A stretch of 64,000 nt of DNA from Arsenophonus endosymbiont of Aphis craccivora (GTDB lineage: Bacteria > Pseudomonadota > Gammaproteobacteria > Enterobacterales > Enterobacteriaceae): positions 930,001 through 994,000 of the forward strand of contig NZ_CP038155.1 in the NCBI RefSeq assembly GCF_013460135.1, written 5' to 3'. A program made the translations under genes and the position numbers. Positions 10,191-18,282 of the stretch are shown piece by piece (position 1 is the first letter of the stretch; the number at the start of each line of letters is the position of its first letter). The notes beneath the pieces are model-generated. The model was not told where the DNA came from, did no database searches, and worked only from the letters and a program-made list of their open reading frames with translations.

Positions 10191-11226
10191 GACTCATCCT
10201 TAGCTTTTGGTTTAGCTTGCCACTGCAATAACTCGCTGATATCCCGCTCGCCTTCAGCCTCTTTTAAACGACGCCGCTGTTCAGCAAAATGTTCATATTC
10301 AGCCTGGGCTTTGTTGTTTGCCATTTTTTTACTGATTGAGCCTTGCACCTTGCAATAAGTTGCGATCGTTCAATTGCAGAAATTGATCCAGCTTTTCCTG
10401 CCAGTCACGTAAAAATATCTGCTGCCGTCGTCGGGCCTGATCTTCGGCAAAATCCAGCCACATATTGACCACCAGGTTTAGTTCATTAATTTCATCTTGA
10501 TTGAGATAATTTTTGCCGACAGTTACATCTCCTTTGCGCACTTCGCCACCCTTAAAACTGGTCAGCCCCAATGCGGAAGACTAGCATCGGCCCGCTGGTG
10601 GATAAGCTCAGCGGCCGTTTTCCCTGTACAAGCGAAATGCAGCTTATTCTGAATGGCCTGGAAAAAACGGCTGGTCTCTTTCAGTGAGGGCTGATAGTCC
10701 GCCGCCAGGGCAAAGATTTCCCGTACCCGCAAATAAACACGTCGCTCACTGGCACGAATATCACGGATGCGTTCCAGCATCTCACCAAAGTAATCGGGTA
10801 TTATCGATGAGCCGAACGGCGGATTTTTCAGTCGCTCATCGTCCATAACAAAACCTTTAATCAGATATTCCTGCAAGATTTGAGTGGCCCATTGGCGAAA
10901 CTGGGTACACGAGTGGAACGAACACGGTAACCGACTGCCAGTACAGCTTCAAGGTTATAGTGGTCAATCTCCCTAGCAACCTGCCGCTTACCCTATAAAC
11001 GAACTATCCGGAATTTCCGGATAGTTGAAGTTTGAGCAAGTTCACCTTCAGCAAAAATGTTGACCAGATGTTCATTGATGGTGCGCACATCTTTAGCGTA
11101 TAGCTCTGCCATTGTTGCCTGAGAGAGCCAGAGCGTTTCCGCTTCAAATCGGCATTCAACCCGCACACGGTCATCGTCACTTTAAAATAGCAGAAATTAA
11201 CCCGCCGGGGCCAACTGTTTATCCAT
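10187..11226 (-). pseudogene. RhuM-family protein, heavily degraded
   Basis: Pieces in shifting minus-strand frames rebuild a RhuM-like protein of about 347 codons: AETLWLSQATMAELYAKDVR, INEHLVNIF, YNLEAVLAVGYRVRS, then LIKGFVMDDERLKNPP, ERIRDIRASERRVYLRVREI, MGLTSFKGGEVRKGDV, GKNYLNQDEINELN and QAEYEHFAEQRRRLKEAEG. RhuM was named from Salmonella pathogenicity island 3; its biochemical role is unknown, and relatives often sit inside type I restriction operons. Lesions include stops near codons 10 and 15, a TAG after IVRL, one-base deletions near 10915 and 10572 and an insertion near 10345. It overlaps hsdS upstream (TAATG) and hsdR downstream (ATGA), showing a formerly tight operon. Confidence 0.85.
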
Positions 11227-11811
11227 TATGCCGCCTCCTTTTTCACCCGGCGTTTACCGGTTAGCAGTTGCTGCATCAGGGCTTTTTTTTCTTGTTTTAG
11301 GTGGTGGAGTTTTTTTTCTAAAGTGATAGTTTTTTTTCAGACAACCTAAGGACTTTACCTATCTCATGCTGTTCCTCTATTGACGGGTATGAAATCATGA
11401 CACTTCTGAACCCATCTTGAGATACTACATACCTCTGGCCACTCCCGTCTGCAAGCAATGAAACTTGCCTTCTGAACGAGGGGGTGGAAAAGGCAAATGC
11501 TTTAAAGTTTAAATCCCAAACTTCTTTAATTCTGAATCTGACTATATGATAGCTATAGCAACAGCTGTCAATATCAGTTGCAATCACAGCAGACATACCT
11601 ACTTCATCCCTGGTTTCTGACGATGGAGTGAAGAATACGTCACCCTTCAGTACACTACACCCATCAACCTTAGCATATGGCGCAGTAACCCAATGATTGA
11701 TGTCATTAGAGAATATGAATGTTTTCTTGAATACGTCGGTGAAATTTAACAAACGAACAGGTATTTCACCTTCTACAATTTTTTTGTCAACACCTGCACT
11801 TTTTATTTCTC

Positions 11812-11820
11812 CAATATCTC
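11812..11820. repeat. 9-bp target site duplication of IS903 copy 2 (with 12876-12884)
   Basis: CAATATCTC at 11812-11820 is repeated exactly at 12876-12884 on the other side of the element. This is the 9-bp duplication expected for IS903 and marks simple, fairly recent transposition into hsdS. Confidence 0.97.
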
Positions 11821-12875
11821 GGCTTTGTTGAATAAATCAGAATTAGCCGATAGGATGGCTCCCTCTGCTACAGCTGTTATCCGATCCTGACGCTGTGTGG
11901 CATACCCAACAACGTCATACGGTTCAGCGCTTTGACCATCGCCATTGCTTCACCTACCTGAGCCTCATAGTCACGCAGGCTCAGATGGCCACCCAGCAAA
12001 GTTTTTATGCGGAACATCGCTGTTTCTGCCACTGAACGCCGGTGATAACCCACTTTCTTTTTCCACATATCATTACTCCTGCTCAGACGCTGATTCGCCA
12101 CCGCATGGTTACGTTCATGGTACTTGTCCGGCCAGTATTTCGCTCCGCTTCGCGGCGGGATAAGGGGCCTGATTTTCTTTCTTAGCAACGCATCGTGGCA
12201 GTAACAGGCGTCATAAGCACCGTCTGCTGACACTTCCCTGATTTTCCGGTGGGTTTGGTTAATAAGGCCCGGCAGTGCCTGCGCATCTGTCGTTCCGCTG
12301 AGCGATAAGTCGGCACAGATAATCTCATGAGTCACACTGTCTGCTGCCAGATGAAGCTTGCGCCACACTCTTCGTCTGTCAGCCCCATGCTGCCTGACTT
12401 TCCATTCACCTTCGCCAAAGACCTTCAGACCGGTACTGTCGATGACCAGATGCGAGATTTCACCACGCGTTGGCGTTTTTATGCTGATGTTGACGCTCTT
12501 TGCTCGTCTGCTGACCAGCGAGTAGTCCGGACAGCACAGCGGCAAAGACATGAGTTTAAAAATCGAATCAACGAAGCCCTGTAATGCCCGGAGCGACAGG
12601 TTAAACACACGCTTCATCATCAGGACAGTGGTAACAGCCATATCGCTGTAGTAAAGCGGCCGGCCACGACCTTCAGGCGAAGAACTGTCAGTCCATCCAG
12701 CGATGGCCGACTCATCAAGCCAGACCGTCAGGGAACCGCGTTGTCTGAGTGCCTTGTTGTACGCGGGCCAGTTGGTAATTTTAAACTTTTGCTTTGCCAT
12801 GGGGACCTGATGTTGAAACGAATTTAGCGATCAGCTCCGCCAATCACCTAAAAGTTCGATTTATTCAACAAAGCC
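11821..12875 (-). mobile_element. IS903-type insertion sequence, copy 2 (inside hsdS)
   Basis: The 1055-bp element has the same 18-bp terminal repeats as copy 1 (GGCTTTGTTGAATAAATC at 11821-11838 and its complement at 12858-12875). It is the only copy of the three with a perfect 9-bp target duplication (CAATATCTC). It therefore sits where it originally transposed. Confidence 0.97.
11877..12800 (-). CDS. IS903-type transposase, copy 2
   Basis: The 307-residue transposase carries the Asp motif HLVIDSTGLKVFGEGEW, the second Asp in VSADGAYDAC and the Y-R-E-K signature in YHRRSVAETAMFRIK. It is nearly identical to the other two copies, differing for example by VTHEII and HLSLRD. The frame is intact and transcription runs in the same direction as hsdS. 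Given the clean target duplication around the element, this copy is a good candidate for a recently active one. Confidence 0.97.
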   Translation of the reverse strand: MAKQKFKITNWPAYNKALRQRGSLTVWLDESAIAGWTDSSSPEGRGRPLYYSDMAVTTVLMMKRVFNLSLRALQGFVDSIFKLMSLPLCCPDYSLVSRRAKSVNISIKTPTRGEISHLVIDSTGLKVFGEGEWKVRQHGADRRRVWRKLHLAADSVTHEIICADLSLSGTTDAQALPGLINQTHRKIREVSADGAYDACYCHDALLRKKIRPLIPPRSGAKYWPDKYHERNHAVANQRLSRSNDMWKKKVGYHRRSVAETAMFRIKTLLGGHLSLRDYEAQVGEAMAMVKALNRMTLLGMPHSVRIG

Positions 12876-13516
12876 CAATATCTCCCAACCTACAACTCTT
12901 CCACTCACAATTAAACCTACTCCCATTTTTATCGAGTAGCCGTTTTTTACCTGTTAGCAATTGCTGCATCAACGCTTTTTTCTGCTGTTGACTATTGGCA
13001 AGCAGTTGCTCAGTGGTAGCAATCGCCCGATCCCAGGTAGAAAGGATTTGGGCGATTTTTTTTTGTTCAAAAAGCGGGGGACCTGGAACCTGAATTAATT
13101 TTACTATACCAGCACTTAGATTTTCTTGACCACCACTATTAGACATTTCTCGGATATGCTCATACTGACTTATCAGAAACCGATAATAATAATCAATTTC
13201 ATATCCTTCCTTTAGAAGGATCGCTGCACATGCTTGGTTAGTTGTAGCCTCTATTCCTAGCTTTGCAACTTGTCCTCGCGTTTTGCCTTGACCATACATT
13301 GCCATGAGAATGGTATTTTTGGGAAAGAGTTTTGCTGATGAATTATTTAATCCATCTACTGTTATCTTCTCCGCTGTATCAATAATTGTTTTAAATTGAA
13401 CTTCAGCTGTAGTAACCCAAGGGATATTACCATTACAATAGAGCACGTTTTTACGACTTGGCGTTCCCCCAGAAGAAACGGTAGCAATTCTTTCTATTAT
13501 ACTTAATTGCCACCCT

Positions 13517-15040
13517 TCAGGCACCATCACCCAGCTCCTTTAGATACTTTGCCATTTCCAGCTCCAGTTCAGCCAATTGAGCTTGCAATTGCTTACGCTC
13601 GGCACGGACTGCCATCAGATCAATTTCCTGTTCTTCTTCAAAGGTATCAACATAGCGGGTAATATTCAGGTTGTAGTCGTTGTCGCGGATCTGTTGCAGA
13701 CTGGCTAGATAGGCGTATTTATCGACATTTTCGCCGTCACGATAGGTTTTAACGATTTTGGCAATATTCTCTGCGCTAAGCAGGTTCTGATTTTTACTCG
13801 CTTTAAACTCACGGCTGGCGTCGATAAACAGTACCTTATCGTCAATCTTCTGCTTTTTGAAAATCAGGATCGCGGCTGGAATACCGGTACCAAAAAATAA
13901 CTTTTCCGGCAGGCCAATCACTGCATCCAGCAGGTTTTCTTCAATCAACTTTTGTCGAATTTTACCTTCACTGGAGCCACGGAACAGCACACCGTGCGGC
14001 ACCACAACGCCCATTCGCCCGGTTTTCGGTTGTAGTGTTTCGATCATATGTGAAATAAAGGCATAGTCGCCTTTGGTTTTCGGCGGCAGACCACGGCGGA
14101 AACGGCCGAATTTATCGCTTTCCACATCGCTGTGCCCCCACTTATCCAGCGAGAACGGCGGGTTAGCGGTGACGATATCAAATAGCTTCAAGTTACCTTT
14201 TTTATCCAGTAGCTTAGGGTTACGAATAGTGTCACCCCATTCGATCTTGTGGTTATCCTCGCCGTGCAAAAACATGTTCATTTTCGCCAGCGACCAGGTT
14301 GAACCTATCGCTTCCTGGCCATACAACTCATACTGCTTGCTGTCGTGATTTTGTACCACTTTTCGGCCACATTTCATCAATAACGAGGCAGATCCGCAGG
14401 CCGGATCGCAAATGGTATCGCCCGGTTGCGGATCGAGTAATTCTGCCATCAAATCAGACACTTCCGGCGGGGTATAATATTCACCAGCTTTCTGACCACT
14501 ATTAGCCGCGAACTTACCAATCAGGTACTCATAGGCATTACCGATGACATCCAAACCACCTATCCGGCTGGGTTTCAGGTCAAGTTCAGCACTGGCAAAT
14601 TCTGCCAAAAGGTATTTCAGAATGCCGTTCTTTTGCTTCTCTTCACCCAACTTGTCGGTATTGAAAGTGATATCCTGAAATACGCTTTTTCCCGCATCTT
14701 TCAGTTTGGTACCGTTGGCTTCTTCAATCGCGTGCAGCGCCTGATCGATACGCTCACCGTTGCCTGGCTCATTGCGGTGCTGAAAAAGCGTATAAAAGCT
14801 GGCTTTCTTTGGCAGAACGAAACGCTCGTTCTTCATCATCTCTTCGATCAACTCCGGCTCATCACCATACTCAGTCTTATAGTTATCGTAATGATCCTGC
14901 CACACGTCCGAGATGTACTTGAGGAACAGCATGGTAAGAATAAAATCTTTATAAGTGTCCGGGCTGATAGTGCCGCGAAAAATGTCGCAAACGCTCCATA
15001 ACACCCTATTAATACGATTCTGGTCTATCTTGTTGCTCAT
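13517..15040 (-). CDS. hsdM: Type I restriction-modification DNA methyltransferase subunit
   Basis: The 507-residue adenine-N6 methyltransferase subunit is complete. The N-terminal helical domain begins NKIDQNRINRVLWSVCDIFRG. SAM-binding motif I is TICDPACGSASLLMK (about 209-223, with the preceding GQKAGEYYTPPEVSDLMAEL typical of HsdM). Catalytic motif IV is VTANPPFSLDKWG (N-P-P-F). It would pair with HsdS to methylate host DNA and with HsdR to restrict. The start follows the half-HsdS stop by a few bases, and the 3' end overlaps hsdS. It is intact while hsdS and hsdR are not, so a methylation-only remnant is possible, perhaps with the half-HsdS as specificity partner. Confidence 0.97.
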   Translation of the reverse strand: MSNKIDQNRINRVLWSVCDIFRGTISPDTYKDFILTMLFLKYISDVWQDHYDNYKTEYGDEPELIEEMMKNERFVLPKKASFYTLFQHRNEPGNGERIDQALHAIEEANGTKLKDAGKSVFQDITFNTDKLGEEKQKNGILKYLLAEFASAELDLKPSRIGGLDVIGNAYEYLIGKFAANSGQKAGEYYTPPEVSDLMAELLDPQPGDTICDPACGSASLLMKCGRKVVQNHDSKQYELYGQEAIGSTWSLAKMNMFLHGEDNHKIEWGDTIRNPKLLDKKGNLKLFDIVTANPPFSLDKWGHSDVESDKFGRFRRGLPPKTKGDYAFISHMIETLQPKTGRMGVVVPHGVLFRGSSEGKIRQKLIEENLLDAVIGLPEKLFFGTGIPAAILIFKKQKIDDKVLFIDASREFKASKNQNLLSAENIAKIVKTYRDGENVDKYAYLASLQQIRDNDYNLNITRYVDTFEEEQEIDLMAVRAERKQLQAQLAELELEMAKYLKELGDGA

Positions 15041-15046
15041 AATGGA

Positions 15047-15619
15047 TTAATTCCTAAATAAATTTTGCAAAATTCCGCGTTGCAGCTTCTGACGACTGGT
15101 CTGTAGCTGATTAATCAGTTGATCTTCTTGTTCCCATGCCTGCTGTAAGCCAATGATGCTGCGCTGAGTTTCTATTGGCGGTATCGGCAGTTGCACCTTG
15201 AGCAGCGCAGATTTTGTCAGTAGCTGAATATTTGTGCCACTACGATGAAACATTTGCTGGATCTTTGGCTGATTAATGATCCAGCACAGATACTCAGGCA
15301 ACACCGTTTTTGTTTTGATATTGATGATAAGAAATTGATTCGTCGCCACAACGGGCACTTTAGCGCTATAAACCACGGCAATATTGCGATTGCCGCGCGC
15401 AGCAACGACGATCTCCCCCGATTCAAGTAACGGGGTAGTAGAATTCTGCTCCCACACCACTGCTGGCAGCGCATTTGGTTCTATTTGCAAACCCTGGGTG
15501 AGATCTTTGATCTGCAAAATACGAACGTCGCCCCCTGAGCTTGGTTTTATCGCCTCGCGCAAGGTAAAGCCTGAACGGACATCGGCAATTTTCTCCAGGT
15601 TCACTAAGTTTGTCGGCAT
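15047..15619 (-). CDS. Half-size HsdS-like specificity protein
   Basis: The 190-residue protein has one target-recognition-domain-like unit: KIADVRSGFTLREAI at the start (typical TRD first strand), then VVAARGNRNIAVVY and the half-boundary motif VQLPIPPIETQRSIIGLQQ, followed by a helix (QEDQLINQLQTSRQKLQRGI) like the conserved spacer helix of HsdS. A full HsdS has two such units. It is the first intact gene of the operon, directly upstream of hsdM, with AGAGGT before ATG. Half-HsdS proteins elsewhere can dimerise to make a symmetric specificity unit. Whether this one binds HsdM or modulates the full HsdS cannot be told from sequence. Confidence 0.85.
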   Translation of the reverse strand: MPTNLVNLEKIADVRSGFTLREAIKPSSGGDVRILQIKDLTQGLQIEPNALPAVVWEQNSTTPLLESGEIVVAARGNRNIAVVYSAKVPVVATNQFLIINIKTKTVLPEYLCWIINQPKIQQMFHRSGTNIQLLTKSALLKVQLPIPPIETQRSIIGLQQAWEQEDQLINQLQTSRQKLQRGILQNLFRN

Positions 15620-15637
15620 GCTTACCTCTTAGTTATT

Positions 15638-15812
15638 GCGCTATTTGTTGCAGCAATATGGTAATCCACGAAGCGGTCTGCTATTTACTTGGTGACGATA
15701 ATCCAGGCCGACTTGAGAAAAGGCACCAGGCTCCATAGGATTGGATACGTTCGATAAGAGACGAATAGTCACGCTGCTTAGGCAAATGGTAATTAATTTG
15801 ATATACTGACAT
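15638..15812 (-). pseudogene. Decayed SinR-like small protein at the head of the restriction operon
   Basis: From ATG at 15812 the frame reads MSVYQINYHLPKQRDYSSLI, then ERIQSYGAWC; the neighbouring frame continues PFLKSAWIIVTK, a stop, then IADRFVDYHIAATNSAIT. Together these resemble the ~90-residue SinR-family small proteins (Cas2-like ferredoxin fold) often found beside type I restriction genes: Y-x-I-x-Y-x-L-x-K, IxSYGxWC, then a W-I-V-x strand and a D-x-L-xxAxxS helix. One frameshift after WC and one stop are seen, and the C-terminus is missing. The family name is from memory and the role unknown. Confidence 0.6.
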
Positions 15813-16327
15813 AACTTCTATTTCCTTCTGGCAAGTTGGAGTTTAAGTGATCGTTACAGGTGGCCGCCTGTAGCATAACCTTGCTTAACTCTATAGAACT
15901 GCTACAGAGATAAAAATAAAACAATATTAATTATCGTGCAAACTTTTCACTGAGTCAAGAAAATAAACGCAGTAGAACCTCTATAGCTTAACACTAATTT
16001 AGATTAAGGAACAAAAAATAACAGCGGCCGCTAATCTTGTGACAAAGTAACCACAATCACTAATTAAGGCATCTAACAAAATTGGGTTAGAATCATTAAT
16101 GATATAAATTAAGAAATAAGCTTATCAATATTCTACGGAATAACCTTTTTTTCCGAACCACATCTAGATAATCCCTGTACCACTACAGCATAAGGCTACG
16201 ATTCCCAGATACTCAGCATTATGAATATACAAACACTATTGCAGCAAGACATATACTCACACAGACGTTAATATCGGTTGAACTAGATTGATAGACATTG
16301 ATTAAAAAAACAAAAAAGCCTTGCAGA
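15813..16327. other. ~500-bp gap with no recognisable gene
   Basis: I see no supported gene between the SinR-like remnant and the att-like repeat. It should contain the promoter of the restriction operon (minus strand), but no promoter stands out clearly. The base composition is more AT-rich than the operon. Confidence 0.4.
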
Positions 16328-16404
16328 TACTGGAATTTAAAACACAAAAAAAGACATCATCTGATGTCCATAAATGTTTTATGGTGTCAAAGGCCGGACT
16401 CATA
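16328..16404. repeat. Distal att-like copy of the leuX 3' end (direct repeat with 18048-18124)
   Basis: This ~77-bp stretch matches 18048-18124 with about ten differences. Shared parts include AAAACACAAAAAAAGACATC, TGATGT, AAATGTTTTATGGTG and AAGGCCGGACTC. The right part equals the 3' end of tRNA-Leu(CAA) (acceptor, CCA and T-arm), degenerate here (TGTCAAAGG instead of TGCCGAAGG). A tRNA 3'-end duplication facing an integrase gene is the hallmark of tRNA-site integration, so I read this as the distal attachment-site copy of a remnant island. Confidence 0.85.
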
Positions 16405-16543
16405 CACATAACTCAACCTCATGATTTAAAATAATTAATAATAAAAGCGATGATGTTATACCAACACAGATACCAACACATAATTTCATTGATTTTCGGC
16501 ATCGAACCCTGACGAGCATGACTTGGTTAAGATGCCGATCCTA

Positions 16544-17341
16544 TTACTTATCATCTTCCTCGACAGACTCCAAAGCATCAAGCGCAATTCGGACCATCGC
16601 AATAGAACCAATACGGATAAAAGCATCTTCCCCATCTTCGTCGGTTAACTGATAGCGCTCTGTTGATTCTGGTTCTAACTCCAGAATGTCAAAAAATGCA
16701 TTCAATTGACCAACATCTTCAATTCCGTCGTCCTACGATACCTCGGATTCACAGCATAGCTCAATGACTGGGCCGCCGTTCGCCATGGTAACATGGACAT
16801 TTCCATAACGTCCTTCATTTGCATCGTCACCCTCTTCATCAGGGATAGGTGGAAAACCATCAAACAAAAATTGGTGGAAAATCACTTCTCGAGTATTTAA
16901 GGCATAACGATGCTGCTCAGAGTCGAAAACAAAAAAATGCTCACGGCCTGGCACTGCGCTTTCCTGAAAATAAGAGTAAAAACGACGCTTATCAGCCGAG
17001 GAAATAGGTAACAGTAAATAATCTTGCTGCCCTTGTAGCCAGAGTTTCACCCACCAAAAGCAATCATCCATTTCAATACCAATAGCGGCAATATTTTCCA
17101 GCTCATCGTCACTACGACTACTTTGATTGCGCAATTTCTTCAGCAAGTTATCGCTATCGGGAAAAACAACGATCAACGGCTTCTTTAAGACGGCGCTGAT
17201 CGCTTGCGCCAGCCCCAACTTGGCCGCAACTTTCCCTGTTTCAATACTCTGAATCTGCTGTTGGCTGGTACCAACCATATCTGCTAATTCACGTTGAGTG
17301 ATTTATAGTTGGGTACGGAGTTCTTTGATTTTGTTTTGCAA
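16544..17341 (-). pseudogene. XRE-type helix-turn-helix protein with two in-frame stops
   Basis: From TTG at 17341 (GGAGG upstream) the frame gives LQNKIKELRTQL, a TAA (17303-17305), then ITQRELADMVGTSQQQIQSI with ETGKVAAKLGLAQAISAVL, a Cro/C1-type HTH. An acidic C-terminal region runs through a TAG (16733-16735) to TAA at 16544. The whole span is 266 codons, all in one frame. The C-terminal part (ELCCESEVS, then DDGIEDVGQLNAFFDILELE) is not a family I recognise. The longest open piece is 16733-17278. It lies just downstream of a toxin-like fragment on the same strand, so it may have been an antitoxin or phage-type regulator. Position inside the att repeats marks it as island cargo. Confidence 0.75.
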
Positions 17342-17458
17342 GATGAAATACCTCCTACTTAGAAATAATAGATGCCATTAAAACACATTAATGAGTAAAA
17401 AAACACAAAAATGAGTTAAATATCGGTAAGCAATACTCGTTAACGTAAAAGCACTTCC

Positions 17459-17575
17459 TCATCGTTCTTCTTTTGTATGCCAGCAATCTACGATGTAGAT
17501 GGCAGTGTCACGGAGCTCGTAGTGAACCTAGTAGTCATTGAATAACACTTTTCCAATTTCCACCTCTGCTTATAA
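17459..17575 (-). pseudogene. C-terminal fragment of a RelE/ParE/HigB-like toxin
   Basis: The minus-strand frame reads EVEIGKVLFNDY, a TAG, then VHYELRDTAIYIVDCWHTKE and ER with a stop. This looks like the end of a RelE/ParE-superfamily mRNA interferase-like toxin (Y-x-L-R-D-x-A-I-Y-I-V-D-x-x-H-T-K-E-E-R pattern). The N-terminal half is missing. It precedes the XRE gene on the same strand, the toxin-then-antitoxin order of higBA-type modules. It is certainly non-functional. Confidence 0.6.
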
Positions 17576-17580
17576 AAACA

Positions 17581-17758
17581 TCATATTTCATTTTGCTGGC
17601 AACACCCCGGATAGTGCTTCTCCACGATATCATTCATCTTTTCGACCAGATCCAAACGCTTAAACGCGATGTGCCCACTCTCCTTCTGGAAATAACGAAT
17701 AGTGAAGAGATCGTCCTCAAACATCTGCGCACGAGGGTTATCACGAATAAAACCCATA
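17581..17758 (-). pseudogene. C-terminal tail resembling a DUF4942-type island protein
   Basis: The frame reads MGFIRDNPRAQMFEDDLFTI, then RYFQKESGHIAFKRLDLVEK and MNDIVEKHYPGCCQQNEI. I recall this as resembling the last ~55 residues of DUF4942 proteins carried by integrative elements and plasmids (L-F-T-I-R-Y-F-K-K, F-K-R-x-x-L-V-E-K-x-N). Its N-terminal part is replaced by integrase sequence, so it is a deletion junction. Family assignment is tentative. Confidence 0.5.
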
Positions 17759-17927
17759 AGGATAAACTCCAAGTGCGAGCATCTTTTGCTTACCGCCAAA
17801 GCGGTACTGTAAACGCCAGTATTTTGAGACATTCGGATGGACGAGAAGATGCATACCACTGCCCAATCAGCTTGTCTTGCTTATCCGTTGGCTTGGCTAT
17901 TCTGACTTTGATATCTGTTAGTGCCAT
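17759..17927 (-). pseudogene. N-terminal fragment of a P4-type tyrosine integrase
   Basis: ATG at 17927 follows GGAGGAGATAAGC and opens MALTDIKVRIAKPTDKQDKL, the standard start of P4-like integrases (DUF4102 arm-binding domain). After a frameshift it continues GSGMHLLVHP, SKYWRLQYRFGGKQKMLALG, and ends at VYP where it fuses to the DUF4942-like tail. The catalytic domain (R-H-R-Y) is absent. Integrases of this type insert at tRNA 3' ends. The gene starts about 175 bp from the tRNA-Leu(CAA) 3' end, the expected place. Confidence 0.85.
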
Positions 17928-18047
17928 GCTTATCTCCTCCCTGTTGGTATAAGCATTATCGAACAGAAAATGCCATCATCTGTAGGTAGATGTGCGTTGA
18001 AGTCGGTTGACCTAGAGAGAGTTAATATAACGGAAAAAATGGGTAAC

Positions 18048-18124
18048 TACTGGATTCAAAACACAAAAAAAGACATCACCTGATGTTCAGAAATGTTTTA
18101 TGGTGCCGAAGGCCGGACTCGAAC
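18048..18124. repeat. Proximal att copy overlapping the leuX 3' end and terminator
   Basis: This is the partner of the direct repeat at 16328-16404. It covers the 3' terminal ~24 bases of tRNA-Leu(CAA) and its terminator. This copy is the functional tRNA end and the other is degenerate. Confidence 0.85.
18064..18087 (-). terminator. Rho-independent terminator of tRNA-Leu(CAA)
   Basis: Read on the minus strand, ACATC/GATGT arms (in 18073-18086) are followed by a run of eight U (18064-18071), just after the tRNA CCA end. The same hairpin is duplicated within the distal att-like repeat. Confidence 0.7.
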
Positions 18125-18185
18125 CGGCACACCCGAAGGAGGTTGATTTTGAATCAACTGCGTCTACCGATTTCGCCACTTCGGC
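18101..18185 (-). tRNA. leuX: tRNA-Leu (anticodon CAA)
   Basis: The 85-nt sequence on the minus strand begins GCCGAAGTGGCGAAATCGGT and ends with the encoded CCA (18101-18103). The anticodon arm TTGATTCAAAATCAA presents CAA. It has the long variable arm of class II tRNAs and the T-loop GGTTCGAGTCC. It closely matches E. coli leuX. leuX is a known insertion site for P4-like islands, consistent with the integrase fragment and att repeats to its left. Confidence 0.97.
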
Positions 18186-18282
18186 ATTGAGGGAGAATCG
18201 CGGAAAACGGCCTATTATACTTGTCATCTCGTCAGGCGCAACTGTTATTGTTCAACAATGACGTTAAGTGCTTAAAAAGCAA

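Larger units (their letters stand above)
11226..13527 (-). pseudogene. hsdS: Type I specificity subunit, split by IS903 and carrying a poly-A frameshift
   Basis: HsdS supplies two target-recognition domains that set the DNA sequence recognised by the HsdM/HsdR complex. The N-terminal half (12876-13527) holds TRD1 (PEGWQLSIIERIATVSSGGTP) and the central conserved helix (NSQQQKKALMQQLLTGKKRL). The IS903 copy at 11821-12875 interrupts it, and TRD2 continues from 11811 down. The tail repeats the coiled-helix motif (KQEKKALMQQLLTGKRR). Removing the element plus one 9-bp target copy restores a continuous frame. A second lesion is a one-base shortage in the A8 run (11330-11337). With both repaired the gene has 413 codons, a normal HsdS size. 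ATG 13527 has AAGGAG upstream and overlaps the hsdM end. Confidence 0.95.
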
